Shown here: positions 7,642-16,217 of the stretch, piece after piece
Layout of the letters: the number at the start of each line of letters is the position of its first letter
Numbering within the stretch: position 1 is the stretch's first letter
From: Pusillimonas noertemannii
Lineage (GTDB): Bacteria > Pseudomonadota > Gammaproteobacteria > Burkholderiales > Burkholderiaceae_B
Direction: 5' to 3'
DNA: 64,000 bases
Assembly (NCBI RefSeq): GCF_003096595.1
Contig: NZ_QEKO01000003.1
Location: 248,001 to 312,000 of the forward strand
The notes under the pieces: model-generated
Databases searched by the model: none
The model's input: only the letters and a program-made list of their open reading frames with translations
Told to the model about the DNA's origin: nothing
Translations under genes and position numbers: made by a program

Positions 7642-9599
7642 GTCCGCTGCTCCTGAAGCCACGACTGGAAGGCCAGTACGCACCATAGGCGCGAGGAATG
7701 GTCCTGCTCGCCATTCTGGTGCTTCCGCCAGGCGTGGCCGACGAGCTCTGCCCGCAGATAGCCTTCGCGGGCCATGCGCCCCGGTTCGATGAGGGCTTCG
7801 GCCCAATCGCGCAGGGGACCGCGCAGCCAGTCGGCCAGTGGTATGGAAAAGCCTTTCTTGGGGCGTTCCATCAGCGCCTTGGGCACGTGCCGGTAGAGCA
7901 GCTGGCGCAGGGGCCATTTGCCTTCGCCGTCGCGTATCTTCCATCCCAGCGGCATGCGCCAGGCCAGTTCCACCACGCGGTGGTCCAGCATCGGCACACG
8001 CACTTCCAGGCTGTGTGCCATGGCGGCGCGGTCGACCTTGACCAGAATGTCGTCGGGCATGTACATGCCGGCGCTGGCCGCCATCATGTAGTGCTCGAAG
8101 CTGTCCGTCTCCGCCAGGGCCGAAGCGTCTGTCAGCAGCGTGGGTGCTTCGCTCGAGCCGCGCACCAGCTGTTCGGGCCGCACCCAGTGGCTGCTGAGGC
8201 GGCGATAGAACTCGCGCTGGTCGGGTGAGGAAAGCAGGCTCGAGAGCTTGTGCAGCTTGTCGCCGTCCAGGCGCCGGCCGGGCCGGCTCAGGCCCGAACT
8301 GCGCAGGCGGCCCAGCATGGCGTCCCAGCCCGACGGCGCCACGCGGCTCAGCAAAGAAGTGGTGATCCCGCGCAGCGGCGCGGGTATCCGCTGGATGCGG
8401 CGCCACAGCCCGGGCGCGAAACGAAAGGTGTTGTAGCCTCCGAACAGCTCGTCGCCACCGTCGCCGCTGAGCGCCACCGTGACGTGCTGGCGCGTCAGCT
8501 TGCTGACCAGCAGCGTAGGTATCTGCGAGCTGTCCGCGAAGGGTTCGTCATAAATGCCCGCCAGCGTCGGGATCACGGCCAGCGCGTCTTCCGGACGCAC
8601 GTAGAGTTCGGTGTGCTCGGTGCCTAGGTGCCGGGCAATGGCGGCGGCATGCGGCGCCTCGTCATAGCGCTGGTCGTCGAAGCCTATGGTGAATGTGCGC
8701 ACCGGGCGGCTGCTGTGCGCCTGCATCAGCGCCACGATGGCGCTGCTGTCTATGCCTCCGCTCAGAAACGCGCCCAGCGGCACATCGGACAGCATCTGGC
8801 CGCGCACGCTTTGGGAAAGCTGCCGCTCCAGTGCATCGACCGCCTCTTCGGGACTGCCTTGCAGCGGCGCGTCCAGCCCGGCCGAAACGGCGCCGGCTAT
8901 CGTCCAGAAAGGCAGGGGACGGGCCGCGCGCGCCTTGTCGGGCTGGCCCAGCGGCAGGGTCAGCCAGTGGCCCGGGGGCAGCTTGCTGACACCCTGATAA
9001 ATGCTGTGCGGCGAGGCGATATAGCCATGCCGCATGAAGGACGCCAGGGCCGAGCGATCGACGTCGGCGCCGAAGGCCGGATGCTTGCTCAGCGCCTTGA
9101 GTTCCGAGCCGAAGATCAGGGTGCCGTTTTGCCAGGTCCAGTACAAGGGCTTTTCGCCCAGCCGGTCGCGCGCCAGCACGAGCTCCTGTTTCTGGCGGTC
9201 CCACAAGGCGAAGGCGAACATGCCGGCTGTCGCCCGCAGCATTTTCTCCACGCCCCAGGCGGTAGCGCAGGCCAGCAGGGTTTCCGTGTCGGAGTGGCCG
9301 CGCCAGTCCGGCGCCCGGCCTTCCGCCCGCAAGCGCTCGCGCAGTTCCAGATGGTTATAGATTTCGCCGTTGAAGGCAATGACGTAGCGCTGGTCATGCG
9401 AGGCCATGGGCTGGTGGCCGGCCCGCGACAGTTCCAGTACCGACAGCCTGCGATGGGCCAGGGCCAGGCCGCAGCGCTCGTCCACCCACACGCCGGCGTC
9501 GTCGGGGCCCCTGTGCACCAGGGTGTCCGCCATGCGGGTGGCGATGTCGCTTGGCGAGTCATTCGTTGCGAAGGAGTGAAAGCCGGTCAGGCCGCACAT
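7638..9599 (-). CDS. asnB: Asparagine synthase (glutamine-hydrolysing)-like amidotransferase
   Basis: A 653-residue AsnB-type enzyme with an N-terminal class II glutamine amidotransferase domain and a C-terminal ATP-dependent synthetase domain. The nucleophile is C2, exposed after removal of the initiator Met (MCGLTGF), followed by RGPDD and FNGEIYNH motifs. The ATP-pyrophosphatase loop LSGGIDSS appears in the synthetase domain, with ALSGDGGDELFGGY further on. The start was set at the ATG directly before Cys2, as the mechanism requires. In polysaccharide loci such paralogues (WbpS-like) are believed to amidate sugar carboxyl groups, so amidation of a uronic acid is plausible here rather than bulk asparagine synthesis. 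That assignment is inferred from context. Confidence 0.9.
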   Translation of the reverse strand: MCGLTGFHSFATNDSPSDIATRMADTLVHRGPDDAGVWVDERCGLALAHRRLSVLELSRAGHQPMASHDQRYVIAFNGEIYNHLELRERLRAEGRAPDWRGHSDTETLLACATAWGVEKMLRATAGMFAFALWDRQKQELVLARDRLGEKPLYWTWQNGTLIFGSELKALSKHPAFGADVDRSALASFMRHGYIASPHSIYQGVSKLPPGHWLTLPLGQPDKARAARPLPFWTIAGAVSAGLDAPLQGSPEEAVDALERQLSQSVRGQMLSDVPLGAFLSGGIDSSAIVALMQAHSSRPVRTFTIGFDDQRYDEAPHAAAIARHLGTEHTELYVRPEDALAVIPTLAGIYDEPFADSSQIPTLLVSKLTRQHVTVALSGDGGDELFGGYNTFRFAPGLWRRIQRIPAPLRGITTSLLSRVAPSGWDAMLGRLRSSGLSRPGRRLDGDKLHKLSSLLSSPDQREFYRRLSSHWVRPEQLVRGSSEAPTLLTDASALAETDSFEHYMMAASAGMYMPDDILVKVDRAAMAHSLEVRVPMLDHRVVELAWRMPLGWKIRDGEGKWPLRQLLYRHVPKALMERPKKGFSIPLADWLRGPLRDWAEALIEPGRMAREGYLRAELVGHAWRKHQNGEQDHSSRLWCVLAFQSWLQEQRT

Positions 9600-9618
9600 G
9601 GTGTTCCTTGAATAGGTT

Positions 9619-10794
9619 TCATTGCTGCGCTGTGGCGCAGGGAAGCAAGAGGGGCAGATAGGCGTCGACCACGCGGTCGACGCTGAAATCCTGGGCGCGC
9701 CGCCGCACGTCGGGGCGTTGCTCGTCCCGCAACGTCCGGTCCATGGCCTCGGCCAGCCCGTCGGCATCGCCGACGGCCGCCAATCGGCCCCAGCGGCCGC
9801 CCTCCAGGATTTCTTCGGGGCCGCTGGGGCAGGCGGTGCTGACCACCGGCGTGCCGCAGGCCATCGCTTCGACCAGCACGTTGCCAAAGCCTTCCCAGCG
9901 CGAGCTCAGCACGAATACGGCGGCGCGGCCCATCCAGGCGTAGGGGTTGGTCTGGAAGCCCGCCAGCAAGACGTCCCGCCCATGCTCCAGGGCGTCGATC
10001 TGCGCCTGCAGCTCGGCGCGCTGGCCGCCTTCGCCCAGAATGGCCAGCCGTGCGGGGCGTCGACGGCGCAGGAGCGAGAATGCGCGGATCAAGGTGCGAA
10101 AATCTTTTTCCGGGCTCAGGCGGCCGGCGGCGATTATCACGGGGGGTTCTTCCGGTGCGAACCAGGGATGGTCCAGAGGCTCCCTGGCCTTGGCCGCGAG
10201 GGCGGCGGTTTCGATAGGGTTGTGGCGCGTATGGATCAATGGTCGATCGATGCGCAGCGTATGCGCCAGATCGTCGGCGACGCCATCCGATACCGCGATG
10301 ATGCTGTGCGCCCTGGCGTAGGCCGGGCGCATCAGCTTGGGCAGGCTCCAGGCCAGAAGGGGCTGCGATGCGGCCAGCAGCTGGCTCAGATTGGCATGCT
10401 CGGTGAACACCACGCGGGTGGGCGCGCCCGACAGCCGCCTGGCCCAATGGGCAATGACATTGACATAGTTCATGGCCGAAACCAGGGTGGCCGGCCGTTC
10501 GCTGCGCAGGTAGCGCGCAAGAGGCCACATTGCCCCCAGCGCGCGGCTCGCATCGAGCCCCACGATGCGCACCTGGCGCGAAACGTCGTTCAGATACACG
10601 CCGGCCTCGCGTGCCAGCACCAGGTCCACGTCCAGGTTGCGGGAAGCCAGGCCGTTTGCCAGCGACACCATGACGCGCTCGGCGCCGCCGCCGTTCAACG
10701 AAGGTATGAAAAGGGCGATGCGGCCGGCGGGCGCGGCGCTCGCCGTGCCATCCAGGGGCATGGCCATGGCGGCCGAATCAGACATGGGTTGCAT
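9619..10794 (-). CDS. GT4-type glycosyltransferase
   Basis: A 391-residue GT-B glycosyltransferase. The N-terminal domain shows FIPSLNGGGAERVM, characteristic of GT4 enzymes, and the C-terminal domain has SSRWEGFGNVLVEAMACG with the conserved E-x7-E pattern. I prefer the ATG at 10794 (MQPMSD) because an AGGGA lies eight bases upstream; ATG at 10785 is an alternative. It then overlaps the pyruvyl transferase gene by 17 bp. It probably adds a sugar to the lipid-linked repeat unit; specificity is unknown. The open frame continues upstream only inside the neighbouring gene. Confidence 0.87.
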   Translation of the reverse strand: MQPMSDSAAMAMPLDGTASAAPAGRIALFIPSLNGGGAERVMVSLANGLASRNLDVDLVLAREAGVYLNDVSRQVRIVGLDASRALGAMWPLARYLRSERPATLVSAMNYVNVIAHWARRLSGAPTRVVFTEHANLSQLLAASQPLLAWSLPKLMRPAYARAHSIIAVSDGVADDLAHTLRIDRPLIHTRHNPIETAALAAKAREPLDHPWFAPEEPPVIIAAGRLSPEKDFRTLIRAFSLLRRRRPARLAILGEGGQRAELQAQIDALEHGRDVLLAGFQTNPYAWMGRAAVFVLSSRWEGFGNVLVEAMACGTPVVSTACPSGPEEILEGGRWGRLAAVGDADGLAEAMDRTLRDEQRPDVRRRAQDFSVDRVVDAYLPLLLPCATAQQ

Positions 10795-11977
10795 GGCGAA
10801 AATCCCTGTCCAGCACCCGGCGTATCGGCTCCAGCCGCGCCGGGGTTTCGTCCAGCATCGAGGCGATGAGCTCGCGCGCGGGGCGCTTCGGAAACTCATC
10901 GAGCGCGACGCAGGCGTTGCGCTTGCCGCAGTAGGTGAACATCTGCAGAACCTTGGGGTCCCATTCGAAGCCGACCACCGGCACGTCCAGCGCCATGGCG
11001 GTCACGGCGGCGTGCATGCGATAAGCGGCCAGGGCCTTGTAGCCGCCCACGCGCTGGATCAGGTCGGCCGGCGAGCGAATGGAAGTGCAGACCAAAAGGC
11101 CCGGATACCTGGGCGACAGTTCAAGCCACAAGGCGCGGGCGAAGTCGTTGTCGGCCTCGGAGCCGTTGGAGAAGATCTCGATATGGTCGGCGCCGATCTT
11201 CTGTGCCAGTTCGCCCACCAGGGCGTCCCACCAGCGCATGGCATAAGCAGGGTCGGCCATGGGATGCTCGGGGGTGACCATCTTCAACACAGAAGGGGCG
11301 ATGACGCCCAGGCCGACGATGTCGCTCCGCCCGGCCGGCGCATCGCCGCGCTCCAGGTACAGGCCGCTGTCGAAGCTGCAGATGATCTTGTGGTCGGAAT
11401 CTTCCTCGCCGATCTCCTTGATCAGCGAGTAGGTGTTGCCGTCGCGGCATACGATGCATTCGACGGTGTCCGATTGAAGGATGCGCGCCATGATCAGCCG
11501 CCCCAGGCCGCTGTAGCGCCTGCCCGCGCCCACCGAGAAAAGCTTTACCGGCACGCGATGCCGTTCGCATTGCTGCACGATGCGCAGGATGAGCAGCGGA
11601 AAGTTCAGGAAGTTGTCCATCAATAGATTGCCGCCGCCTATCACCACCTGCTGGTAGCGCTGCACCTGGTATCCCGCCGCGATGGAGCGGTAGCGCGTGA
11701 AATAGAACAGCAGGGCGATGGCGTAGTTGACAAGCTCGATCCGCAGCAGGGCAGCCTGGACTTTGCGCAGCAGCGAACGCGGCTTGGGCCCGGCCTGCAC
11801 GGCGTCGGCGCCCGCCGGCTGCGGGCGCCCGGGCCCGGTATCGGGCGTGCCGCCATAGAAATCGCGGAAGGCGGCAGGAAGGCCGTGCTGCGAGCACAGC
11901 TTCTCGATCGCCATCCTGATGATGCCGTCGCCCACGTTGCGTGATGAGTATTCACCGATGAACAGGGTCTGTTTCAT
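10778..11977 (-). CDS. Polysaccharide pyruvyl transferase family protein
   Basis: A 399-residue protein with the layout of the polysaccharide pyruvyl transferase family (CsaB/ExoV/WcaK type). The N-terminus GEYSSRNVGDGIIRMAI matches the conserved start of the family (GxxxxxNxGD). Later motifs include VVIGGGNLLMD, LFSVGAGRRYS, and a C-terminal AYRMHAAVTAMALDVPVVGFEWDPK that fits the family's conserved R-x-H-x(n)-G pattern. The enzyme would place a pyruvate ketal from phosphoenolpyruvate on a sugar residue, adding negative charge to the polymer. The start is ATG at 11977 (MKQTLFIGEY). It is separated from the flippase gene by 37 bp. Confidence 0.85.
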   Translation of the reverse strand: MKQTLFIGEYSSRNVGDGIIRMAIEKLCSQHGLPAAFRDFYGGTPDTGPGRPQPAGADAVQAGPKPRSLLRKVQAALLRIELVNYAIALLFYFTRYRSIAAGYQVQRYQQVVIGGGNLLMDNFLNFPLLILRIVQQCERHRVPVKLFSVGAGRRYSGLGRLIMARILQSDTVECIVCRDGNTYSLIKEIGEEDSDHKIICSFDSGLYLERGDAPAGRSDIVGLGVIAPSVLKMVTPEHPMADPAYAMRWWDALVGELAQKIGADHIEIFSNGSEADNDFARALWLELSPRYPGLLVCTSIRSPADLIQRVGGYKALAAYRMHAAVTAMALDVPVVGFEWDPKVLQMFTYCGKRNACVALDEFPKRPARELIASMLDETPARLEPIRRVLDRDFRHATHV

Positions 11978-12014
11978 TGAGTCGTCTCGTTCGGTCCGAT
12001 AGGATGCGGGCGGT

Positions 12015-13487
12015 TCACGGCCGGCTCTCCGCCATTTTCTGGGCCGAGCCCTTGCGCCAGGCGCGCAGCTTGTCCCGCAGGAAGAGATAGCCGGCCACAT
12101 GGGTGACATGGCTGAGCAGCAGGTAGAGCAGGGCGTAGCAGGCGGCGCCGGCCAGGGCGTGCCATGGGGCGGAGAGCGAGGCTGCTGCCATCAGCCAGGC
12201 CGTGGCGGCCGCGGCCAAGGCCGCCGCGGCGACGGGTTCCAGAATGTCGCGAAACTGGGCCCGCCAGGTGTAGCCGATGAGCTTGGCGCTGCAATGCATG
12301 TAGTAGATGCTGGACAACACGGACGCCACGATCTGGCCGGCCACGATGCCGGTAAGGCCGAACGGAATGGATGCCGCCAGCAGCAGCAGGTGGATGGCCT
12401 TCTTGGTCACCCCTGTATAAAGCGCCAGGTCCGTCCTGCCCTTGACCTTCAGCATATTGAAGTTGACGGTGTGGATGGGCAGCAGCAGGCCTGCCAGGCA
12501 AAGCAGCTGCAGATAGGGCACGGCCGGCGCCCAGCGCGCATCGAACGCGATCTGGAACAGGGGCGCGGCCAGCACCGTGATCAACAGCAGGGCGGGTGCG
12601 GTGATATAGAACAGCAACTGCAGAATAATGCGGTACATGCGGCGCAGGCCTTCCAGCTCGTCCTGCAGCTGGGCCATGGCCGGATAGGTGGCCTGCTGCA
12701 CGGCGCTGTTCAGCTGGTCAACGATAAGGTCGCGTATGCGCTTGGCAAAGTAATACAGGCCCGTCGCCTCGGCGCTGAAGACGCGGCCTATGACAAGCAC
12801 GTACGAGTTCTCGTACAGCACGTTCAGGGTGCTTTCCAGCGTCAGCTTCGAGCCGAATCCGAACATGCGCCGGAACGATTGCGTGCTGAAGCGCAGGCTG
12901 GCCCGCCAGCTTCCGGCCAGCCACAGCAACAAGGTCGAGACCAAGGCCGAGATCATGAACTGGGCCACCAGGCTCCAGACCCCCAGGCCCGCATAGGCCA
13001 TCAGCACCGCCAGCGTTCCCGCGACCAGGGTGGCGGTGGAATTGATGCGCATCAGCGATCTGAAGTCCATGGCCCGGTTCAGCAATGCCAGTTGCACCAC
13101 CTTGAAGGCATTGACGAAAAGCACCAGGCCCATGACCCGAATCAGCGGCACCAGCTCGGGCTGTTCATAGAAGCGGGCCACCCAGGGGGCGCAGGCATAG
13201 AGCGCCAGGTAGATCGCCAGGCTGAAGGCGAGGTTGGTCAGGAAGGCCGTCGAAAGATCGATGTCTTCCAGCTCTTTTTGCCGGATGATGGCCTGGCCAA
13301 ATCCCGAGGTCATCAGCGCGTCCGCCAGGGCGTAGCAAATGGCTATCATGGCCATCAGCCCGAAGGCGTCGGGCGTAAGGAAGCGGGCCAGGAACAGCGT
13401 GAACACTACCGAGGCGCCCCGGCTTACCACCATATTGGCCAGGTTCCATGCGATGCCCTGGCCGACCCGGCTGCCCAGCGGGCTCAT
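12015..13487 (-). CDS. wzx: Lipid-linked repeat-unit flippase (Wzx/MOP superfamily)
   Basis: A 490-residue polytopic protein with about fourteen hydrophobic segments, matching the size of WzxC-type flippases of the MOP exporter superfamily. The N-terminal stretch with LANMVVSRGASVVFTLFLARFLTP and FGLMAMI is typical of this family, whose members begin with an amphipathic start and R-F/L-L-x-P motifs. It would move undecaprenyl-diphosphate-linked repeat units across the inner membrane for periplasmic polymerization. Its position between wzc and the repeat-unit assembly genes supports this. The start MSPLGSRVG is kept because it is 28 bp downstream of wzc. Confidence 0.92.
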   Translation of the reverse strand: MSPLGSRVGQGIAWNLANMVVSRGASVVFTLFLARFLTPDAFGLMAMIAICYALADALMTSGFGQAIIRQKELEDIDLSTAFLTNLAFSLAIYLALYACAPWVARFYEQPELVPLIRVMGLVLFVNAFKVVQLALLNRAMDFRSLMRINSTATLVAGTLAVLMAYAGLGVWSLVAQFMISALVSTLLLWLAGSWRASLRFSTQSFRRMFGFGSKLTLESTLNVLYENSYVLVIGRVFSAEATGLYYFAKRIRDLIVDQLNSAVQQATYPAMAQLQDELEGLRRMYRIILQLLFYITAPALLLITVLAAPLFQIAFDARWAPAVPYLQLLCLAGLLLPIHTVNFNMLKVKGRTDLALYTGVTKKAIHLLLLAASIPFGLTGIVAGQIVASVLSSIYYMHCSAKLIGYTWRAQFRDILEPVAAAALAAAATAWLMAAASLSAPWHALAGAACYALLYLLLSHVTHVAGYLFLRDKLRAWRKGSAQKMAESRP

Positions 13488-13514
13488 GCGGCGACCCTTT
13501 GCGTGTCGGCAGGC

Positions 13515-15746
13515 TCAGTCATTCGTCGAGCCATATTCATACTGCGTGTACTTGTAGCTGCCGTACTTGCCTCCGTAGCGGCGACTGGTAGCGGACAGAT
13601 CGTTGAATATCACGCCGTTGATCCGAGCGCCCGACTGGCGCAGCCGCTTGGCGGACTCTTCCAGCTCGCCCAGGGTGCTGACTTCGGCGCGTGCCAGAAG
13701 GAAGACCGAACCGGCGTGTGAAGCAAGGGCCGTGGCGTCGGACACCGCCAGTATCGGCGTGGTGTCCAGCAACACGATGTCGTAGCGGCTCGCCAGGTCT
13801 TCGAGCGTCTTGGGCGTGGCGGGCGACAGCAGCAGTTCGGCGGGGTTCGGGGGCAGCACGCCGGTGGCGATCAGGTCCACATTGGGTAGGACCTCGCGGC
13901 GTATGGCCTGTTCGGCCGAGATGGTGCCGCTGATGAGTTCGCTCAGACCGCGGGCGCGTTCCTGCCCGAAGTACTGGTGAACATAGCCCTTGCGCAGGTC
14001 GGCGTCCACCAGCAGGACCCGCTTGCCGGCGGCGCCCAGCACGGCCGCGAAATTCACGCTGGTGAACGACTTGCCTATGCCGGGCGTGGGGCCGCTGAAC
14101 AGCACGATATTGTTCGACGCGTCCAGCATGGCGAACTGCAGCGCGGTACGCAGGCTGCGCAGGCTTTCGACGGCCGGGTCCGAGGGAGCGGTGCTGGCCA
14201 GTACGTGATTGCCCGGTTTGCGGCCCATGATCTGCTGGTGCAGGTCGGTTTGGCGGCCGGTGTGCGGAACGGTGGCGAATACGTTCAGGCCCAGCGTGGA
14301 TTCGATGTCGGCGGGGTCCTTGATGCCCGGGCGCATCATATTGCGTAGGAAGGCTGCGCCCACGCCCAGGATCAGGCCCAGCAGCAGGGCCACCGACAGC
14401 ACCAGCGGTTTGTTGGGCTTGATGGGCCGGCCGGGCTCGACCGCCTTGTCCACCACCCGCACGTTGCCGATCTTGCCCTCCTTGATCAGCCGCAGCTGCT
14501 GGGCGCTGTTCAGCAGATTGACATACAACTCGCCGTTGACCTTCACGTCCTGCATCAGGGTCAGCAGGCGCTGCTCCAGGTCGGGCAGTGCGCTGATCTT
14601 GCGCGAGAGCTCCTCGATCTCCTTCTTGACCGCGGCGATCTGCCTGTCCACCACCTGCAGCGTGGGATGCTCGGCCGTATAGAGCGACGACAGTTCGCGC
14701 CGCTTCTGCTGCAGGGCGAAAAGCTGGGACTCGAGTTCCACCGAAGTGTGCAGCGAGAGCGACCCTTCGGTGCCCAGGTCGAAGGTGCCGTGTTCGTCGC
14801 GGAATGCGGTGTACCGGTCAGCGGCCTTGTCCATCTTGGCCTTGAGCTCGGGCAGAAAGTCGTCCAGGAAGGCCAGCGACTTCTCGGCCTCGGCGGCCTT
14901 GCGCTGTATGTTCTGTTCTACGTAGGCCTGGCCGATCGCATTCAGGATGCGGGTGATGCGCTGCGGGTCGGGCCCCGCCAGAACGGCGGAAAGCACGCCC
15001 GACTGCTTGCCTTTCTCGGAGATCTCCAGCGCGCCTTGCAGGCCCTTGATCATGGAGATGCGCGATTGGCGGCTTACGATGAATCGCGCGCCGGGCTTGG
15101 CGTGCAGTGCCGTGAGGCGGATGGCGGCGGGGGCTCCCCGCAGTTCGAAGGGAACGAGCTCGCCGATCTTGCCTTCGGCCAAAGTGTCTCCCTCGGGCCC
15201 CTGCACCATGTAGCCTTCCTGGGTGGCTATGACGTGAAGGCTCGTGCCTTCGAGTTCGGCCGGCATGTCCAGCCGGTCGAGTTCAATGGATTCCGCACCC
15301 CATACATACCCCTTCAAGCCGGGAAAGCCGGGGTTGGAAAGCGAATCTGACCGCGATGCCAGCCAACTGCCGATCAACGGCAGATAGTCGGGTCGGGCGC
15401 TAAGGTGCAGCCGCAGATCGTCGACGGCCTGGCCGATGACCAGCCGCGAGCGCAATATCTCGATCTCGGCCGAGGCGGGCGACTGCACATTGAACAGGGC
15501 CGCCATTTCGCTCAGCGCATTGGACGTGGTGGGGTCGCTTTGTTCCACCTGGATCAGACTGTCCGCCTGGTAGACGGGCTTGCTCAGGAAAGCGTACAGG
15601 ACGCCGAAGAAAAGCACGGCCGCGGTAATGCCCGCGATCAGCCAGCGTGCCTCGATGAGGACGTCGAGCAGGCCCAGCAGGTCCATTTCTTCACCATCTT
15701 GCTGGTCTGCGAGGCTGGGCGGCATGTCTTTGGAGGTTGGATTCAT
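13515..15746 (-). CDS. wzc: Polysaccharide co-polymerase/tyrosine autokinase Wzc
   Basis: A 743-residue BY-kinase. The N-terminal part has a Wzz-type chain-length domain with a first membrane helix near residues 35-54, a long periplasmic coiled-coil region, and a second helix preceded by PxxP-type sequence (RPIKPNKPLVLSVALLLG). The cytoplasmic kinase domain has Walker A GPTPGIGKS with K559, Walker A' VLLVDADLRKG, and Walker B VLLDTTP. The C-terminus carries six clustered tyrosines (Y724, 728, 731, 733, 736, 738), the autophosphorylation cluster. It controls polymer length and export through cycles of phosphorylation, reversed by the adjacent Wzb phosphatase. All features of a complete, functional Wzc are visible. 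Confidence 0.96.
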   Translation of the reverse strand: MNPTSKDMPPSLADQQDGEEMDLLGLLDVLIEARWLIAGITAAVLFFGVLYAFLSKPVYQADSLIQVEQSDPTTSNALSEMAALFNVQSPASAEIEILRSRLVIGQAVDDLRLHLSARPDYLPLIGSWLASRSDSLSNPGFPGLKGYVWGAESIELDRLDMPAELEGTSLHVIATQEGYMVQGPEGDTLAEGKIGELVPFELRGAPAAIRLTALHAKPGARFIVSRQSRISMIKGLQGALEISEKGKQSGVLSAVLAGPDPQRITRILNAIGQAYVEQNIQRKAAEAEKSLAFLDDFLPELKAKMDKAADRYTAFRDEHGTFDLGTEGSLSLHTSVELESQLFALQQKRRELSSLYTAEHPTLQVVDRQIAAVKKEIEELSRKISALPDLEQRLLTLMQDVKVNGELYVNLLNSAQQLRLIKEGKIGNVRVVDKAVEPGRPIKPNKPLVLSVALLLGLILGVGAAFLRNMMRPGIKDPADIESTLGLNVFATVPHTGRQTDLHQQIMGRKPGNHVLASTAPSDPAVESLRSLRTALQFAMLDASNNIVLFSGPTPGIGKSFTSVNFAAVLGAAGKRVLLVDADLRKGYVHQYFGQERARGLSELISGTISAEQAIRREVLPNVDLIATGVLPPNPAELLLSPATPKTLEDLASRYDIVLLDTTPILAVSDATALASHAGSVFLLARAEVSTLGELEESAKRLRQSGARINGVIFNDLSATSRRYGGKYGSYKYTQYEYGSTND

Positions 15747-15771
15747 CTTGGTCTTTGTGTGTTAACAGGCC

Positions 15772-16215
15772 CTAACCGATCTGGCGCAGGCGCCGGGCCC
15801 AGTTCTCGACGCCGCGCTGGATTGCGGCATGGGCTTGTTCGAATGCTTCGCGAGGCCGCTGGTAGGGGTCGGCTACCTCGAAGGGATCGTCGCCGGGGGT
15901 TTCACCCAGGCAGCGGATTTTTCCCCGTGCCAGGGGGTAGCGCGAGGCCAGTTCACGCTGCTGGCCGCTTTCCATGACCAGGATCAGGTCGGCCTCGGTA
16001 CACATGGCGTCCGTGATCTGCCGCGCGCGATGGGCCGAAAGGTCGACTCCGTCACGCTGCGCGATTTCCTGTGCGGTGGCGTGCGCGGGCCGGCCGACCA
16101 GGGCGGCGATGCCGGCCGAGTGCACGGATTTTTCCGGAAAGTGGCGCCTCAGCAGGGCCTCGGCCACCGGGCTGCGGCAAATGTTGCCTATGCAGACGAG
16201 CAATATGGTGTTCAT
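15772..16215 (-). CDS. wzb: Low-molecular-weight protein tyrosine phosphatase Wzb
   Basis: A 147-residue LMW-PTP. The P-loop is C8-IGNIC-R14-S in LLVCIGNICRSPVAEALL, and the general-acid aspartate is in VADPYQRP near the C-terminus. It removes phosphates from the tyrosine cluster of Wzc, allowing the kinase to cycle. It sits between wza (2-bp gap) and wzc (25-bp gap), the usual order of wza-wzb-wzc. Length and motifs are standard, with nothing missing. Confidence 0.96.
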   Translation of the reverse strand: MNTILLVCIGNICRSPVAEALLRRHFPEKSVHSAGIAALVGRPAHATAQEIAQRDGVDLSAHRARQITDAMCTEADLILVMESGQQRELASRYPLARGKIRCLGETPGDDPFEVADPYQRPREAFEQAHAAIQRGVENWARRLRQIG

Positions 16216-16217
16216 GG

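Noticed and set aside
4975-7656. 893-codon plus-strand open frame
   Set aside because: It runs antisense to the CapK-like and glycosyltransferase genes, which have real motifs and coupled starts. No protein-like motifs were seen.
12099-13721. 540-codon plus-strand open frame rich in Gln/His/Gly
   Set aside because: It is the antisense shadow of the flippase gene; the low-complexity composition is an artefact of reading membrane-protein codons backwards.
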